From Luteitalea sp. TBR-22 (GTDB taxonomy: Bacteria > Acidobacteriota > Vicinamibacteria > Vicinamibacterales > Vicinamibacteraceae): a stretch of DNA of 64,000 nucleotides. A program made the translations under genes and the position numbers. The notes below the pieces were generated by a model. It was not told where the DNA came from and made no database searches. It saw only the letters and a list, made by a program, of their open reading frames with translations. Positions 33,535 to 43,298 of the stretch are shown here, piece after piece (within the stretch, counting starts at the first letter, position 1; every line of letters begins with the position of its first letter). Location: the NCBI RefSeq assembly GCF_016865485.1, contig NZ_AP024452.1:5416501-5480500 (forward strand), given 5' to 3'.

Positions 33535-34992
33535 ATGACCCGTTCCTCCCCCATTGCCGAGGCCTTCGACCGCGTCGCGCGCGATCGTGCCGACGACGTC
33601 CTCGTCATGGCACCCGGGGAGGGACGCACGCTCACGGCCCGGGCGCTCGATGCCGACGCCCGCGCCCTCGCCGCGGCACTCACGGCCTGTGGACTGGTGC
33701 GCGGCCACCTCGTGATCAGCAGCGTCGGCAACGTCGCCGCGATGCCCGCCCTCGTGCTCGCCTGCCTGCGCGAGGGCTGGCCGTTGATGCCCGTGGACCG
33801 CAGCGCGCCACCCGCCGAACTCACCGCACTCGCGGCGCGATGGGAGGCCGCCGCGGTGGTGGTGCACGAGGGCATCGATCTGCGGAGCAGTGGGTCGGTC
33901 AGCGTGGCGATGCCGCTGCCAGGTGCGCTCATCGCCTGGACGCCACCGACGCCGCCCGAGGCCGGTCGTCACGCGCCGGCGGCGTTGCTCAAGCTGACGT
34001 CTGGAAGCACCGGCGAGCCGCGCGCCACGTGCACCGAAGAACGCCACCTGATCGCCGACGTGCGGCACATCGCCGACGCCATGGCGATCGGGCCCCGCTC
34101 GGCGCAGCTGGGCGTGATCCCCCTCTCCCATTCGTACGGATTCAGCAACCTGGTGATGCCCCTGTTGTGGCAGGGATCGCCGGTGCTGCTCCGGCCGCAG
34201 TTCGTGCCGACGCAGGTTGCAGGCGACGTCGTGGCCGGGGCGCTCGAGACGTTCGCCGGTGTGCCGTTCATGTTCGAGCACCTGGCGCGCCACCAGGCGC
34301 TGCCGCCGCTGCCGACACTGCGACTGGTGGTGTCGGCCGGCGCGCGCCTGCCATTCGAGACCGTCGCGGCCTTTCACACGGCCACGAGGCTGAAGGTGCG
34401 GTCCTTCTACGGGTCGAGCGAGACCGGCGGCATCTGCTTCGACGACAGCGAGGCGCTGGACCCGCGCGTGCCGGTGGGACGCCCGATGGGCAGCAGCCGG
34501 GTCAGACTGGTGCCCGACGCCGACGCCCCCGAGGGCGCCGGCCGGGTCGAGGTGAGCGGGCCGAACGTGATCGACAGGTACGCTGGCGCGCACGACGGCC
34601 CGGCCTTCGAGGGCGTGTACCTGACCGGCGATTACGCGCGCCGCGATGCCGACGGCGCGTACACGCTGGCCGGACGCGTCGCCACGTTCGTCAACGTCGC
34701 GGGCCGCAAGGTGCACCCGCACGAGGTCGAGGCGGCCCTCCGGGCGCTGCCGGGGGTGAACGATGCGGTCGCGCTGGGCGTCGACGACCCGCTGCGCGGG
34801 CAGGCGCTCGGCGTGCTCGTCGCCAGCGACGCCGCCTGGGACGCGCGCACCATCCGCGAGGCCCTCGCGCCGCACCTCGCGCCCTACAAGCTGCCGCGCG
34901 TGGTGGTGGTGACGCGTGCGCTGCCACTCACCGACCGCGGCAAGGTCGACCGCGCGCGCGTCGCGCGCGTGCTTGCCGACGCGCGTCGCTAG
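33535..34992 (+). CDS. AMP-dependent acyl/aryl-ACP ligase
   Basis: A 485-residue member of the ANL superfamily. The phosphate-binding loop reads LKLTSGSTGEPRA near residue 155, followed by IPLSHSYGFSNL, YGSSETGGICF, YLTGDYARRD and the C-terminal lysine motif in LTDRGKVDRARV. No carrier-protein domain is attached. In aryl polyene systems the homologous ligase activates hydroxybenzoate or a cinnamate and loads it on an ACP, which fits the neighbouring chorismatase. The start is the ATG giving MTRSSPIAEAFDRVA; upstream sequence belongs to the divergent dehydratase. Confidence 0.88.
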   Translation: MTRSSPIAEAFDRVARDRADDVLVMAPGEGRTLTARALDADARALAAALTACGLVRGHLVISSVGNVAAMPALVLACLREGWPLMPVDRSAPPAELTALAARWEAAAVVVHEGIDLRSSGSVSVAMPLPGALIAWTPPTPPEAGRHAPAALLKLTSGSTGEPRATCTEERHLIADVRHIADAMAIGPRSAQLGVIPLSHSYGFSNLVMPLLWQGSPVLLRPQFVPTQVAGDVVAGALETFAGVPFMFEHLARHQALPPLPTLRLVVSAGARLPFETVAAFHTATRLKVRSFYGSSETGGICFDDSEALDPRVPVGRPMGSSRVRLVPDADAPEGAGRVEVSGPNVIDRYAGAHDGPAFEGVYLTGDYARRDADGAYTLAGRVATFVNVAGRKVHPHEVEAALRALPGVNDAVALGVDDPLRGQALGVLVASDAAWDARTIREALAPHLAPYKLPRVVVVTRALPLTDRGKVDRARVARVLADARR

Positions 34993-35399
34993 CCGATCGC
35001 GACCCCGTCCACGGGGCCGAGGCGCGACTCGCTGGTGACGCCGGACTTCAGCAGCCTGGCCACCGGGCACTTCTCGGCAATCTCGAGGAGCCGCGCCTTC
35101 TGCTCGTCGTCGAGCGCGCCGCGCGGCGTGATCACCTTGACCATGGTCGGCACCGGCGTGGCGGTGTACTGCACCTGCACGTCGACGCCGTCGAGGGGCC
35201 ACTGCTTGCGCTGCGCGTACATGCGCAGCGTGATCGCCGTGCACGCGGCGAGGCTGCCGAGCAGGAGCTCGACCGGCGTCGGCGCGGTGTCGGTGCCGCC
35301 CGCGTCGGCCGGTTCGTCGGCCGCGAAGGCGTGCTGGCGGACGGCCAGCGTCGTCCGGTACGTGGTGCCGAGGGTGGCGTCGAGGACCTTCAGGCTCAT
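34989..35399 (-). CDS. OsmC-family protein
   Basis: A 136-residue OsmC/Ohr-fold protein. One conserved cysteine lies in LGSLAACTAITLRMYA and the second in EKCPVARLL, the arrangement used for thiol-dependent peroxide reduction. It is closer to the YhfA-like branch than to classical Ohr by its short N-terminus. The last four bases overlap the end of the convergent ligase gene. It probably protects against organic hydroperoxides. Confidence 0.88.
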   Translation of the reverse strand: MSLKVLDATLGTTYRTTLAVRQHAFAADEPADAGGTDTAPTPVELLLGSLAACTAITLRMYAQRKQWPLDGVDVQVQYTATPVPTMVKVITPRGALDDEQKARLLEIAEKCPVARLLKSGVTSESRLGPVDGVAIG

Positions 35400-35412
35400 G
35401 ACGCCCAGCCTA

Positions 35413-35901
35413 TCAGCCTGCCAGCTTGCGCAGCACGGCCACCTGCCCGCCGTGGTAGGCGAAGTGCTGCACGAGCCCGGACACGGTCTGCGCGTAGGTC
35501 ACGCCCGTGCCCAGCGAGGCCTCTCGCGCGTCGCCGACCCGGTCGTCCCACCGGGCCTCGGGGAAGCCGGCGATCGCCTCGATCGTCCTGGCGACGGCGT
35601 TGGCCAGCGCGAGTTGCATCGCTGCCCAGCCGGCCTCGTCGATCGCCGACGGGATGGGCCAGTCGCCGTCCTCGGGGTCGCCGGCGGGGTGACCGCCGAG
35701 GCGATGCGCGACCTCGGCCGTCCAGGAGGTCGCGTGCGCGACGATCTCGGCAATACTGTGCACGTCCGCCGAGGGGCGCGCCTGGGCCTGCCGTTGCGTG
35801 ACGCCTGCAAGCGCCGTCATGAATGAGGGCCCGTGCCAGGGGTCGCCATCGAACGCGCGGTGCAACTCGTCGATGAGAAACGCGGTGCGTGAAGTGGCCA
35901 T
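35413..35901 (-). CDS. DinB-family four-helix metal-binding protein
   Basis: A 162-residue protein. Helix one carries IDELHRAFDG, helix two has SIAEIVAHATSWTAEV, and the C-terminal helix has LVQHFAYHGGQVAVLRKL. The three histidines form the usual DinB/YfiT metal triad. Family members include thiol transferases and damage-inducible proteins; the substrate here is unknown. The ATG start follows a heptad-repeat zone, and an upstream extension would be low complexity. Confidence 0.88.
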   Translation of the reverse strand: MATSRTAFLIDELHRAFDGDPWHGPSFMTALAGVTQRQAQARPSADVHSIAEIVAHATSWTAEVAHRLGGHPAGDPEDGDWPIPSAIDEAGWAAMQLALANAVARTIEAIAGFPEARWDDRVGDAREASLGTGVTYAQTVSGLVQHFAYHGGQVAVLRKLAG

Positions 35902-35933
35902 GGCCTCACGGTAGCAGCACGGAGCCTCGATCG

Positions 35934-36031
35934 GCAGTCGGTAGTCGGTAGTCGGCCGTAGGGCTCGAACTCCGACTCGAGGCTCGAGGCTCAGAATGCT
36001 CTCTGAGCCCTGAGCCCTGAGCCCTGAGCCG
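35934..36031. repeat. Degenerate heptad-repeat zone between DinB and GGT genes
   Basis: Seven-nt words remain in register across the gap: gtagtcg twice at 35941-35954, ctcgagg twice at 35976-35989, and tgagccc three times plus tgagccg at 36004-36031, with degenerate units in between. Confidence 0.75.
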
Positions 36032-36038
36032 TACGCTG

Positions 36039-38969
36039 TCACTGACGCTTCACGGCGACGGCGAAGTGCGATCGGCGCGGATCGGCGCCGGCTTCGAGTC
36101 GTCCCGTGGTCGCGTCGAACTGCAATGCCGACGCGTAGCCGTAGCGCAACTCCCCCTTGCGGCCGATCTTCTGGAAGTGGTGGCCGCGCGAGGCGAGCGC
36201 GTCGAGCAGCGGCGCCGGGAAACGATCCTCGATCTGCACGCGCGGACGCGTCCCGGCAGGATCGGCAGGGTCACGGCCGACGAGGAACCGCGGCGCCTCC
36301 ACGGCCGCCTGGGCCCCCAGCCCACCATCGACGTGGGCCAGGATGATGCCGTACACCGAGGCGGTGATCCACGCATTGCCCGCCGCGCCGAGCGCCAGGC
36401 GCGGCTTGAGCGTGCCGTTGACGTCCTCGCAGACCAGCGTCGGGGCGCTGGTCGACGACGAGCGCATCAGCGGCAGCAACTGGCCGTAGGCGCCGCGCAC
36501 CGTGCGGTAGCCGCGCAGGTGGTTGTTGTAGAGGAAGCCGAGGCCCTTGGAGACGTAGAAGTTGCCGCCCCACGTGGAGAGTGTCTGCGTGATCACGATG
36601 ACGTTGCCCGCCGCGTCGCCGACGGCGAACGCGGTCGTGCCGCGACCGATGCGATCGCCCTGCCCCTGCCCGCCGCTGTCCGTGTCGTCGGCGAACGGCA
36701 GGGCGTGCGCCGGATCGATGCGACCGAACAGGGTCGCGGCATGGGCCGGCTCCAGGTGCGGCGCCACCTCGACGGGCCAGAGGGCCGGGTCCGCCACCCG
36801 GCGCAACGGGTCGCGCGCCTTCCAGGCCTCGATGGCGTGGTGCAGGTAGTCGGCCGACCCGGTGCCCGACGTGCCGGCGACGCGCGGGTAGTGGTCGAGG
36901 ATCTGCAGCGTCTCGATGAGCGCCGTGCCGGTCGAGACCGGCGGCGGCGCGCCGAACACCTGCAGCCCACGGTAGCGCCCCGACACCGGCGCCCGCTCGA
37001 TGACCTGGTACTGCGCCAGGTCCTCGAGGCCGATGATGCCGCCGTTGGCCTCCATGTCGGCGGCGATGCGCCGCGCCAGGCTGCCGCGGTAGAAGGACTC
37101 GGCGCCTTCCGACGCGATGGTGCGCAGCGTGGCGGCGTAGTCGGGATTGGCGAACCGCTCCCCGGCGCGTGGCGGGCGGCCGCCGGGCAAGTAGACGCGC
37201 GCCGCTTCGGGCCACCGATCGAGCCGCGCGCGGCCTTCCCGCAGCGTGGTCGGCAGGGCCTCGTCGAGTTCGTAGCCATCGGCGGCGAGTTCCACGGCCG
37301 GCGCGATGAGTTGTGCCCACGTGAAGCGGCCGGACCCGTAGCGTCGGTACAGGTGGTCCATGCCGGCGACCATGCCGGGGATGTTGGCCGCGGCTGGCCC
37401 GTCGCCGACCAGCCGCCCATCGCGGAAGATCGCCGCGTTGGTCAACGTGGCGTGGATCGGCGACTGGTCCTTGTAGTCGATGACCACCGGCTCGCGCATG
37501 CCGTTGAGGAACAGCAGCGCCATGCCGTCGCCGCCGATCCCCGAAGCATCGGGCTCCACCACGCCGAGCGCGAACGACACGGCAATCGCCGCGTCGACGA
37601 TGTTGCCGCCCTGCGCGAGCACGCGCGCGCCGACCTCGCTGGCCAGGCGATGCCCTGACACGACCAGCGCGTCCGACGAGGTGACCGGCGTGCGGGCCAG
37701 CGGCTGGCGTGCGACGAGGTCGTCGACGACGCGCTCGAGCTCCGCGGCAGTCCGCGCCGCGACCGCCTGCGGGCGCAACTGCAGTTTCAGCAGGTCCCAG
37801 GCGGCCGCCGATGCACCGGCCTGGTAGTACAGGTCGCGGAGCAGCGCCCACGTGCGATCGAAGGCCAGCCCGAAGCGCGTCGCGTCGGGCGCGATCGCCC
37901 CCGTGATGCGCTGTGCGCCGGCGTCGGGCGGCAACGGTGCAGGGATCGTGCGGAGCGTGAAGCCCCGCCCGCGCTCGAACAGCGGCGGCGGCTCGGCGGG
38001 CACCCGCGAGGGATTGCCGTTGTAGGCCGGCAGCTCGTCGGGCAGGTCGGCGAGCAGCAGGGTGCGGCCGTCGGGCGACCAGGCCGGCTGGGACCGCCAT
38101 CGCGACACCAGGATCGCCGTGTCGCCGCCGCCGCTCGAGGCACGGCGCTCGGCCAGCGCCTCCGCGGTGGGGACCGGGGTCACCCACACCGCGCCGGTGC
38201 CGTCGGCCGCCGAGGCATACGCCAGCCGCGAGCCGTCGGGCGACCAGGCCGGGGCGCTCTCGCGGCCCCGCGTGGCGGTCACGCGCCAGCCGCGCTCGTC
38301 GGGCGGCCGCGACGCTGACGGCTCCCCGCGCCCCTCCGGCCGGTCGTCGGGCTGCAGCGCGCGCACCCAGATGTCGTCGGCGCCGCGATCGTCCTCCTGG
38401 CTCGACACGTAGGCGACACGTGACCCGTCGGGCGACACGGCCGGGTCGCGCTCGTCGGCGGGCGTATCGATCACCGTGCCGATCTGCGGCGGCAGGCCGG
38501 GGGCCGAGCCGTCGACGTTGACGATCATCAGGCCCCACTGATCGCGCACGCGCTGGGCGAACACCAGCCGGCCGTCCGGTGTCCAGGACGGCTGGCGCTC
38601 CTCGCCGGGGGCGATCGTGAGGCGCCGCGGCGCGAGCCCCTCCTCGGCCACGTAGAGGTCGAAGCCGTCACCGACGTCGGCGGCGAAGGCGAGGCGGCGC
38701 CCGTCCGGCGCCCATGCCGGATCGCGCTCGACGGCGGGCGCCGTGCCGCGCGGCCATGCGACGAACGGGCGGGGATCGCGCCCGTCCGGGGTCATCGTCC
38801 AGATCTGGTCGAGCAGGGAGACGGCGATGCGGCCGCCCGACGGCGCCCAGGCCGCGTCGCGGACGGCGGCCAGCGGGCGGTCGTCCTGGGCGCGCACGCC
38901 GAGGTGCCACGCCCCGGCGAGCGCGCCGCCGAGGAGGACGAGCCGGCCGAGGCGCGGGCCTGCGGACAT
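36039..38969 (-). CDS. TolB-type propeller fused to gamma-glutamyltranspeptidase
   Basis: A 976-residue protein. An N-terminal hydrophobic signal (about 8-27) is followed by six or so PD40/TolB propeller blades (about 30-370, with recurring AWSPDGSRLAYAS-type repeats). A complete gamma-glutamyltranspeptidase follows (about 425-976). The GGT part shows ASEVGARVLAQGGNIVDAAI, GIGGDGMALLF and the autoprocessing region RGTTAFAVGD with the expected nucleophile T778. GGTs hydrolyse or transfer gamma-glutamyl groups from glutathione and related peptides. The signal and propeller place it in the periplasm or outside. Transketolase is encoded 22 bp upstream. Confidence 0.9.
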   Translation of the reverse strand: MSAGPRLGRLVLLGGALAGAWHLGVRAQDDRPLAAVRDAAWAPSGGRIAVSLLDQIWTMTPDGRDPRPFVAWPRGTAPAVERDPAWAPDGRRLAFAADVGDGFDLYVAEEGLAPRRLTIAPGEERQPSWTPDGRLVFAQRVRDQWGLMIVNVDGSAPGLPPQIGTVIDTPADERDPAVSPDGSRVAYVSSQEDDRGADDIWVRALQPDDRPEGRGEPSASRPPDERGWRVTATRGRESAPAWSPDGSRLAYASAADGTGAVWVTPVPTAEALAERRASSGGGDTAILVSRWRSQPAWSPDGRTLLLADLPDELPAYNGNPSRVPAEPPPLFERGRGFTLRTIPAPLPPDAGAQRITGAIAPDATRFGLAFDRTWALLRDLYYQAGASAAAWDLLKLQLRPQAVAARTAAELERVVDDLVARQPLARTPVTSSDALVVSGHRLASEVGARVLAQGGNIVDAAIAVSFALGVVEPDASGIGGDGMALLFLNGMREPVVIDYKDQSPIHATLTNAAIFRDGRLVGDGPAAANIPGMVAGMDHLYRRYGSGRFTWAQLIAPAVELAADGYELDEALPTTLREGRARLDRWPEAARVYLPGGRPPRAGERFANPDYAATLRTIASEGAESFYRGSLARRIAADMEANGGIIGLEDLAQYQVIERAPVSGRYRGLQVFGAPPPVSTGTALIETLQILDHYPRVAGTSGTGSADYLHHAIEAWKARDPLRRVADPALWPVEVAPHLEPAHAATLFGRIDPAHALPFADDTDSGGQGQGDRIGRGTTAFAVGDAAGNVIVITQTLSTWGGNFYVSKGLGFLYNNHLRGYRTVRGAYGQLLPLMRSSSTSAPTLVCEDVNGTLKPRLALGAAGNAWITASVYGIILAHVDGGLGAQAAVEAPRFLVGRDPADPAGTRPRVQIEDRFPAPLLDALASRGHHFQKIGRKGELRYGYASALQFDATTGRLEAGADPRRSHFAVAVKRQ

Positions 38970-38991
38970 GCCGAACGGCCGCCTTGACCCG

Positions 38992-40860
38992 TCAGCGGGC
39001 GCTGACGAGACGACGGATGGTGGCCGCCAGCTTCGCGGCCGAGAGGCCGTTGACGTCCATCAGTTCCTCGGGCGTGCCGCTGCGGGGCAGGCCCGGCACC
39101 GCCACGCGCTCGACGCGCAGGCCGAGCGGCGAGGCCACCTCGCACACCGCGTCGCCGATGCCGCCGGCGGCGTAGTGATCCTCGACGGTGACCAACAGCC
39201 CGGTCTCGCGGCCCGCCGCGGTGATCGTCGCGGCGTCGACCGGCTTGACCGAGTAGAGGTCGATCACGCGCACGTGGATGCCGTCGGCGGCGACCGCGTC
39301 GGCCGCCTTCAGCGCCTCGAACACCGTGACGCCGGCGGTGACGATGGTGATCGCATCGGAGGCCGACGAGCGCAGGACCTTCGAGCCACCGACGGGGAAC
39401 GACTCGGCGGCGTCGTAGATGACCGGCGTCTTCGGCCGGCTGGTGCGGATGTAGGCCATGCCCGGATGGGCGGCGGCCGTCGCGACCAGCTTCTCGGCGC
39501 TGACCGCGTCGCACGGGTAGAGCACCGCGCAACCAGGCACGGCGCGGAACATCGCCAGGTCCTCGAGCGCCATCTGCGAGCCGCCGTCCTCGCCGATCGA
39601 GACGCCGCAGTGGCTGCCGGCGAACTTCGTGTTGACGCCGCTAATGCCGGCCATGCGGATGAAGTCGGCCGCGCGCGTCAGGAACGCGGCAAAGGTCGTG
39701 GCAAACGGGATCGCGCCGCGCGCCGCCAGGCCCATCGCCATGCCCGCCATCACCTGCTCGGCGATGAAGGACTGGTAGAAGCGCTCCGGCGCCACCTTCT
39801 CGAACCGGTCGGTGAAGGTGGAGTTCTTGACGTCGGCATCGAGCGCCACGACGCGCGCATCCGCGACGCCCAGCTTCGCCAGGCCGGTGCCGTACGCCTC
39901 GCGCGTCGCCACCAGGTCGCCCTTCGTGTAGCTCGGGGCCTCCACGACCGCCGGCGCCGCGGGATCGGGGCGGGTCACGACGCCCGAGGGCATCGGAATC
40001 TCCGGGCGCCCGGCACCGCCCTCGGGCACCAACTGCGCCTCGAGCTCGGCCACGGCCGCCTCGGCCTGCTCTGCCGACATCGGCTTGCCGTGCCAGCCGG
40101 CCTTGCCTTCCATCAGCGCGATGCCCTTGCCCTTCTCGGTGCGCGCGACGAGCACGGTCGGCTTGCCGCTGGTGGCGCGCGCCTCGGCAAAGGCGGCCTG
40201 CAGCGCGCCGATGTCGTGCCCGTCGAGGACGATCGCGTGCCAGCCGAAGGCGCGCCAGCGCGCGGCCACCGTCTCGGTGTCGTGACCGAACTGCGTCGCG
40301 CGGCTCTGGCCCAGCCCGTTGAGGTCGACGATCGCGCACAGCGAGTCGAGCTGGTGGAACTGGCCACTCTGCGCCGCCTCCCACACCGAGCCCTCGGCCA
40401 TCTCGCCGTCGCCCATCAGCACGTAGGTGCGGTAGTCGCTGCCGATGCGGCGGGCGTTCAACGCGCACCCGACGCCGGCCGCCAGGCCCTGCCCGAGCGA
40501 GCCGGTCGCGAGGTCGACCCAGGGCAGGCGCGGCGTCGGATGGCCCTCGAGGTCGCTCGTCAGCTCGCGAAGCGTCAGCGTCGCCTCACGCGACACGATG
40601 CCCACCTCCGCCCACGCGGCGTACAGCAGCGGTGCGGCGTGCCCCTTCGAGAGGATGAAACGGTCGTTGTCGACCCGGTGCGGATCCTTCGGGTCGTAGC
40701 GCATCTCGCCGCAGAACAGCACGGCGGCGATCTCGGCGGCCGAGGCGCAGGTGCTCGGATGACCGCTACCGGCCTTGGTGGTGCTCCGCACGGAGTCGAT
40801 CCGCAGGCGGGTGGCGATGTTGTGCAGGGACGCGTGAGCAGGTGCAACTGACGGCGACAC
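38992..40860 (-). CDS. tkt: Transketolase
   Basis: A 622-residue thiamine-diphosphate enzyme with N-terminal ThDP-binding, pyrimidine and C-terminal domains in one chain. Motifs include KAGSGHPSTCASAAEI, LSKGHAAPLLYAAW, GHPTPRLPWVDLATGSLGQG and GDGEMAEGSVWEAAQ. It is shorter than the common 660-residue bacterial form and resembles the compact transketolases of high-GC bacteria. It moves two-carbon units in the pentose phosphate pathway and also supports erythrose-4-phosphate, hence chorismate supply. The GTG start has GGAGG seven bases upstream and a TAGACT box near 40885. Confidence 0.93.
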   Translation of the reverse strand: MSPSVAPAHASLHNIATRLRIDSVRSTTKAGSGHPSTCASAAEIAAVLFCGEMRYDPKDPHRVDNDRFILSKGHAAPLLYAAWAEVGIVSREATLTLRELTSDLEGHPTPRLPWVDLATGSLGQGLAAGVGCALNARRIGSDYRTYVLMGDGEMAEGSVWEAAQSGQFHQLDSLCAIVDLNGLGQSRATQFGHDTETVAARWRAFGWHAIVLDGHDIGALQAAFAEARATSGKPTVLVARTEKGKGIALMEGKAGWHGKPMSAEQAEAAVAELEAQLVPEGGAGRPEIPMPSGVVTRPDPAAPAVVEAPSYTKGDLVATREAYGTGLAKLGVADARVVALDADVKNSTFTDRFEKVAPERFYQSFIAEQVMAGMAMGLAARGAIPFATTFAAFLTRAADFIRMAGISGVNTKFAGSHCGVSIGEDGGSQMALEDLAMFRAVPGCAVLYPCDAVSAEKLVATAAAHPGMAYIRTSRPKTPVIYDAAESFPVGGSKVLRSSASDAITIVTAGVTVFEALKAADAVAADGIHVRVIDLYSVKPVDAATITAAGRETGLLVTVEDHYAAGGIGDAVCEVASPLGLRVERVAVPGLPRSGTPEELMDVNGLSAAKLAATIRRLVSAR

Positions 40861-40881
40861 AAGGACCTCCGGGGACTGCGT

Positions 40882-40887
40882 AGTCTA
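40882..40887 (-). promoter_or_regulatory. -10 box of the transketolase gene
   Basis: On the minus strand TGGTAGACT forms an extended -10 element about 22 nt before the transketolase GTG, and GGAGG lies between. It overlaps the stop codon of the upstream DUF255-like gene. Confidence 0.45.
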
Positions 40888-42258
40888 CCACGCGGTCGTC
40901 GACCGACCGCCCGGTTCGAGGCCGATCCAGGCCAGCCCGACGGGCGCCGCGAACACACCGGCCGCGCCGGCCTGCTCACCGATCGCCACGAGGATACGGC
41001 GAGCCCGCGCCATCGCTTCGGGATCGTCCCCGTGCAGGCGCACGAGGAGCCGCGCGGCCTCGGCGTTGCCGACCAGCGGGAAGTGCGGCTCGGCCAGCCG
41101 CCCGACCTGCCCGGCCCCGGCCAGCGTCGCCACCCGATCGACGAGCGCGCCCGAGGGGTGGGCGAGCCGCGCCAGCGCCGTCTGGAGCAGTTCCTCGGCA
41201 AGGTCGCGATAGACGGGCTCGTCGCGCCACTGGTCGGCGTCGAGCACCGCCACGGCCATCGCCATCGCATCGTCGAGCAGGAGCGGGCCGCGCGCGTGGC
41301 CGTGCTCCAGCACGTGCGAGACGCCGGCGCCCCGGGCATACGCCGCCGGCGCCAGGACCTCGAGCGCCTCGATTGCCTCTCTCGCGAGCTCATCGTCGTG
41401 CATCGCAGCGGCCGCGGCGAGCAGCGCGGCACAGGCGCGCGCGCTCGCGTCCACGAGGACGAGCCCGCCCGCCCCGACCCAGGGACGCCAGTGCCCGTCG
41501 TTCCGCCTGAGCGCGCGCAGCGCCGCGACCCGACGTTCGAGGTGTGACTGCCACGACGGCAGGGCGTCGAGGCACACGGCGCGGGCCAGCACGCGAACCC
41601 ACGCGGCCTCGTCCTCGAGGCGACGCGGGCCCCCGGCATCGTCCGCATCCGGATCGCGGGGCAGGTCCTCGGCGGCCGCGTCGAGGAGCGAGGCGGCCAT
41701 GGCGGCCCAGTCGGCGTCGCGGCCGACGGCCGCCCACGCGAAGGCGCAGAGCGCGGCCAGCGCAGCCGGCGCGCCCGAAGGAGACAGCGTCGGCGCGGCC
41801 ACGCCCTGCATGACGGCCTCCAGCACGTCGCCGGCCTGATCGGCCCCGACATCCGGAGGGTCGGCCCCTGGAGGGACGGTCGTGGGGGCCGGCGGCGGGG
41901 TGCGCCACCCGTGGGCCGCGTACGCGTCGGTCGCGACGCGGAGGCGGGCGGCCAGCGATTCGTCGAGCCGCGTGCCCCCGGTCAGGACATGTCCTTCCGG
42001 CGTGAGCAGGAGCAGGGTGGGCCACTGACCCAGCCCGTACCGGTCGGCGATGTCGGGCCGGCGGTCGACGTCGACGCGGACGGGCACGACGCCTTCGGCA
42101 ATCGCGGCCGCGACATCGGGCCGGGCGAAGACGCGGGCGTGCGCGTCGGCGCTGGCCGGGGCCCACGCGGCCTCGAGGAGCAGCAGCACGGGCCGACGGC
42201 GGCGCTGCGCGTCGAGGAAGGCGGCCGTGTGCCACGGCTGCCAGTCGGGGGGAGCCAC
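40885..42258 (-). CDS. DUF255-like thioredoxin-domain protein lacking the cysteine motif
   Basis: A 457-residue protein resembling the N-terminal thioredoxin part of YyaL/DUF255 proteins (DWQPWHTAAFLDAQ, PVRVDVDRRPDIADRYG, QWPTLLLLTPEGHVLTGGT). A helical repeat region follows that suggests part of the alpha/alpha toroid. Where family members have CHWCH, this sequence has LLEAAWAPASADAH, with no cysteine, so redox activity looks lost. The protein is also about one third shorter than typical YyaL. The GTG start is the first position after the divergent isocitrate dehydrogenase promoter. Its function is unknown. Confidence 0.72.
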   Translation of the reverse strand: MAPPDWQPWHTAAFLDAQRRRRPVLLLLEAAWAPASADAHARVFARPDVAAAIAEGVVPVRVDVDRRPDIADRYGLGQWPTLLLLTPEGHVLTGGTRLDESLAARLRVATDAYAAHGWRTPPPAPTTVPPGADPPDVGADQAGDVLEAVMQGVAAPTLSPSGAPAALAALCAFAWAAVGRDADWAAMAASLLDAAAEDLPRDPDADDAGGPRRLEDEAAWVRVLARAVCLDALPSWQSHLERRVAALRALRRNDGHWRPWVGAGGLVLVDASARACAALLAAAAAMHDDELAREAIEALEVLAPAAYARGAGVSHVLEHGHARGPLLLDDAMAMAVAVLDADQWRDEPVYRDLAEELLQTALARLAHPSGALVDRVATLAGAGQVGRLAEPHFPLVGNAEAARLLVRLHGDDPEAMARARRILVAIGEQAGAAGVFAAPVGLAWIGLEPGGRSTTAW

Positions 42259-42264
42259 GGGTCC

Positions 42265-42270
42265 TATAAT
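42265..42270 (+). promoter_or_regulatory. Consensus -10 box of the isocitrate dehydrogenase operon
   Basis: A perfect TATAAT ends 9 nt before the ATG at 42280. There is no Shine-Dalgarno sequence in between, so the transcript would be leaderless or nearly so. Confidence 0.6.
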
Positions 42271-42279
42271 GACCAAGCC

Positions 42280-43293
<1,014 letters not shown>

Positions 43294-43298
43294 CGGCC

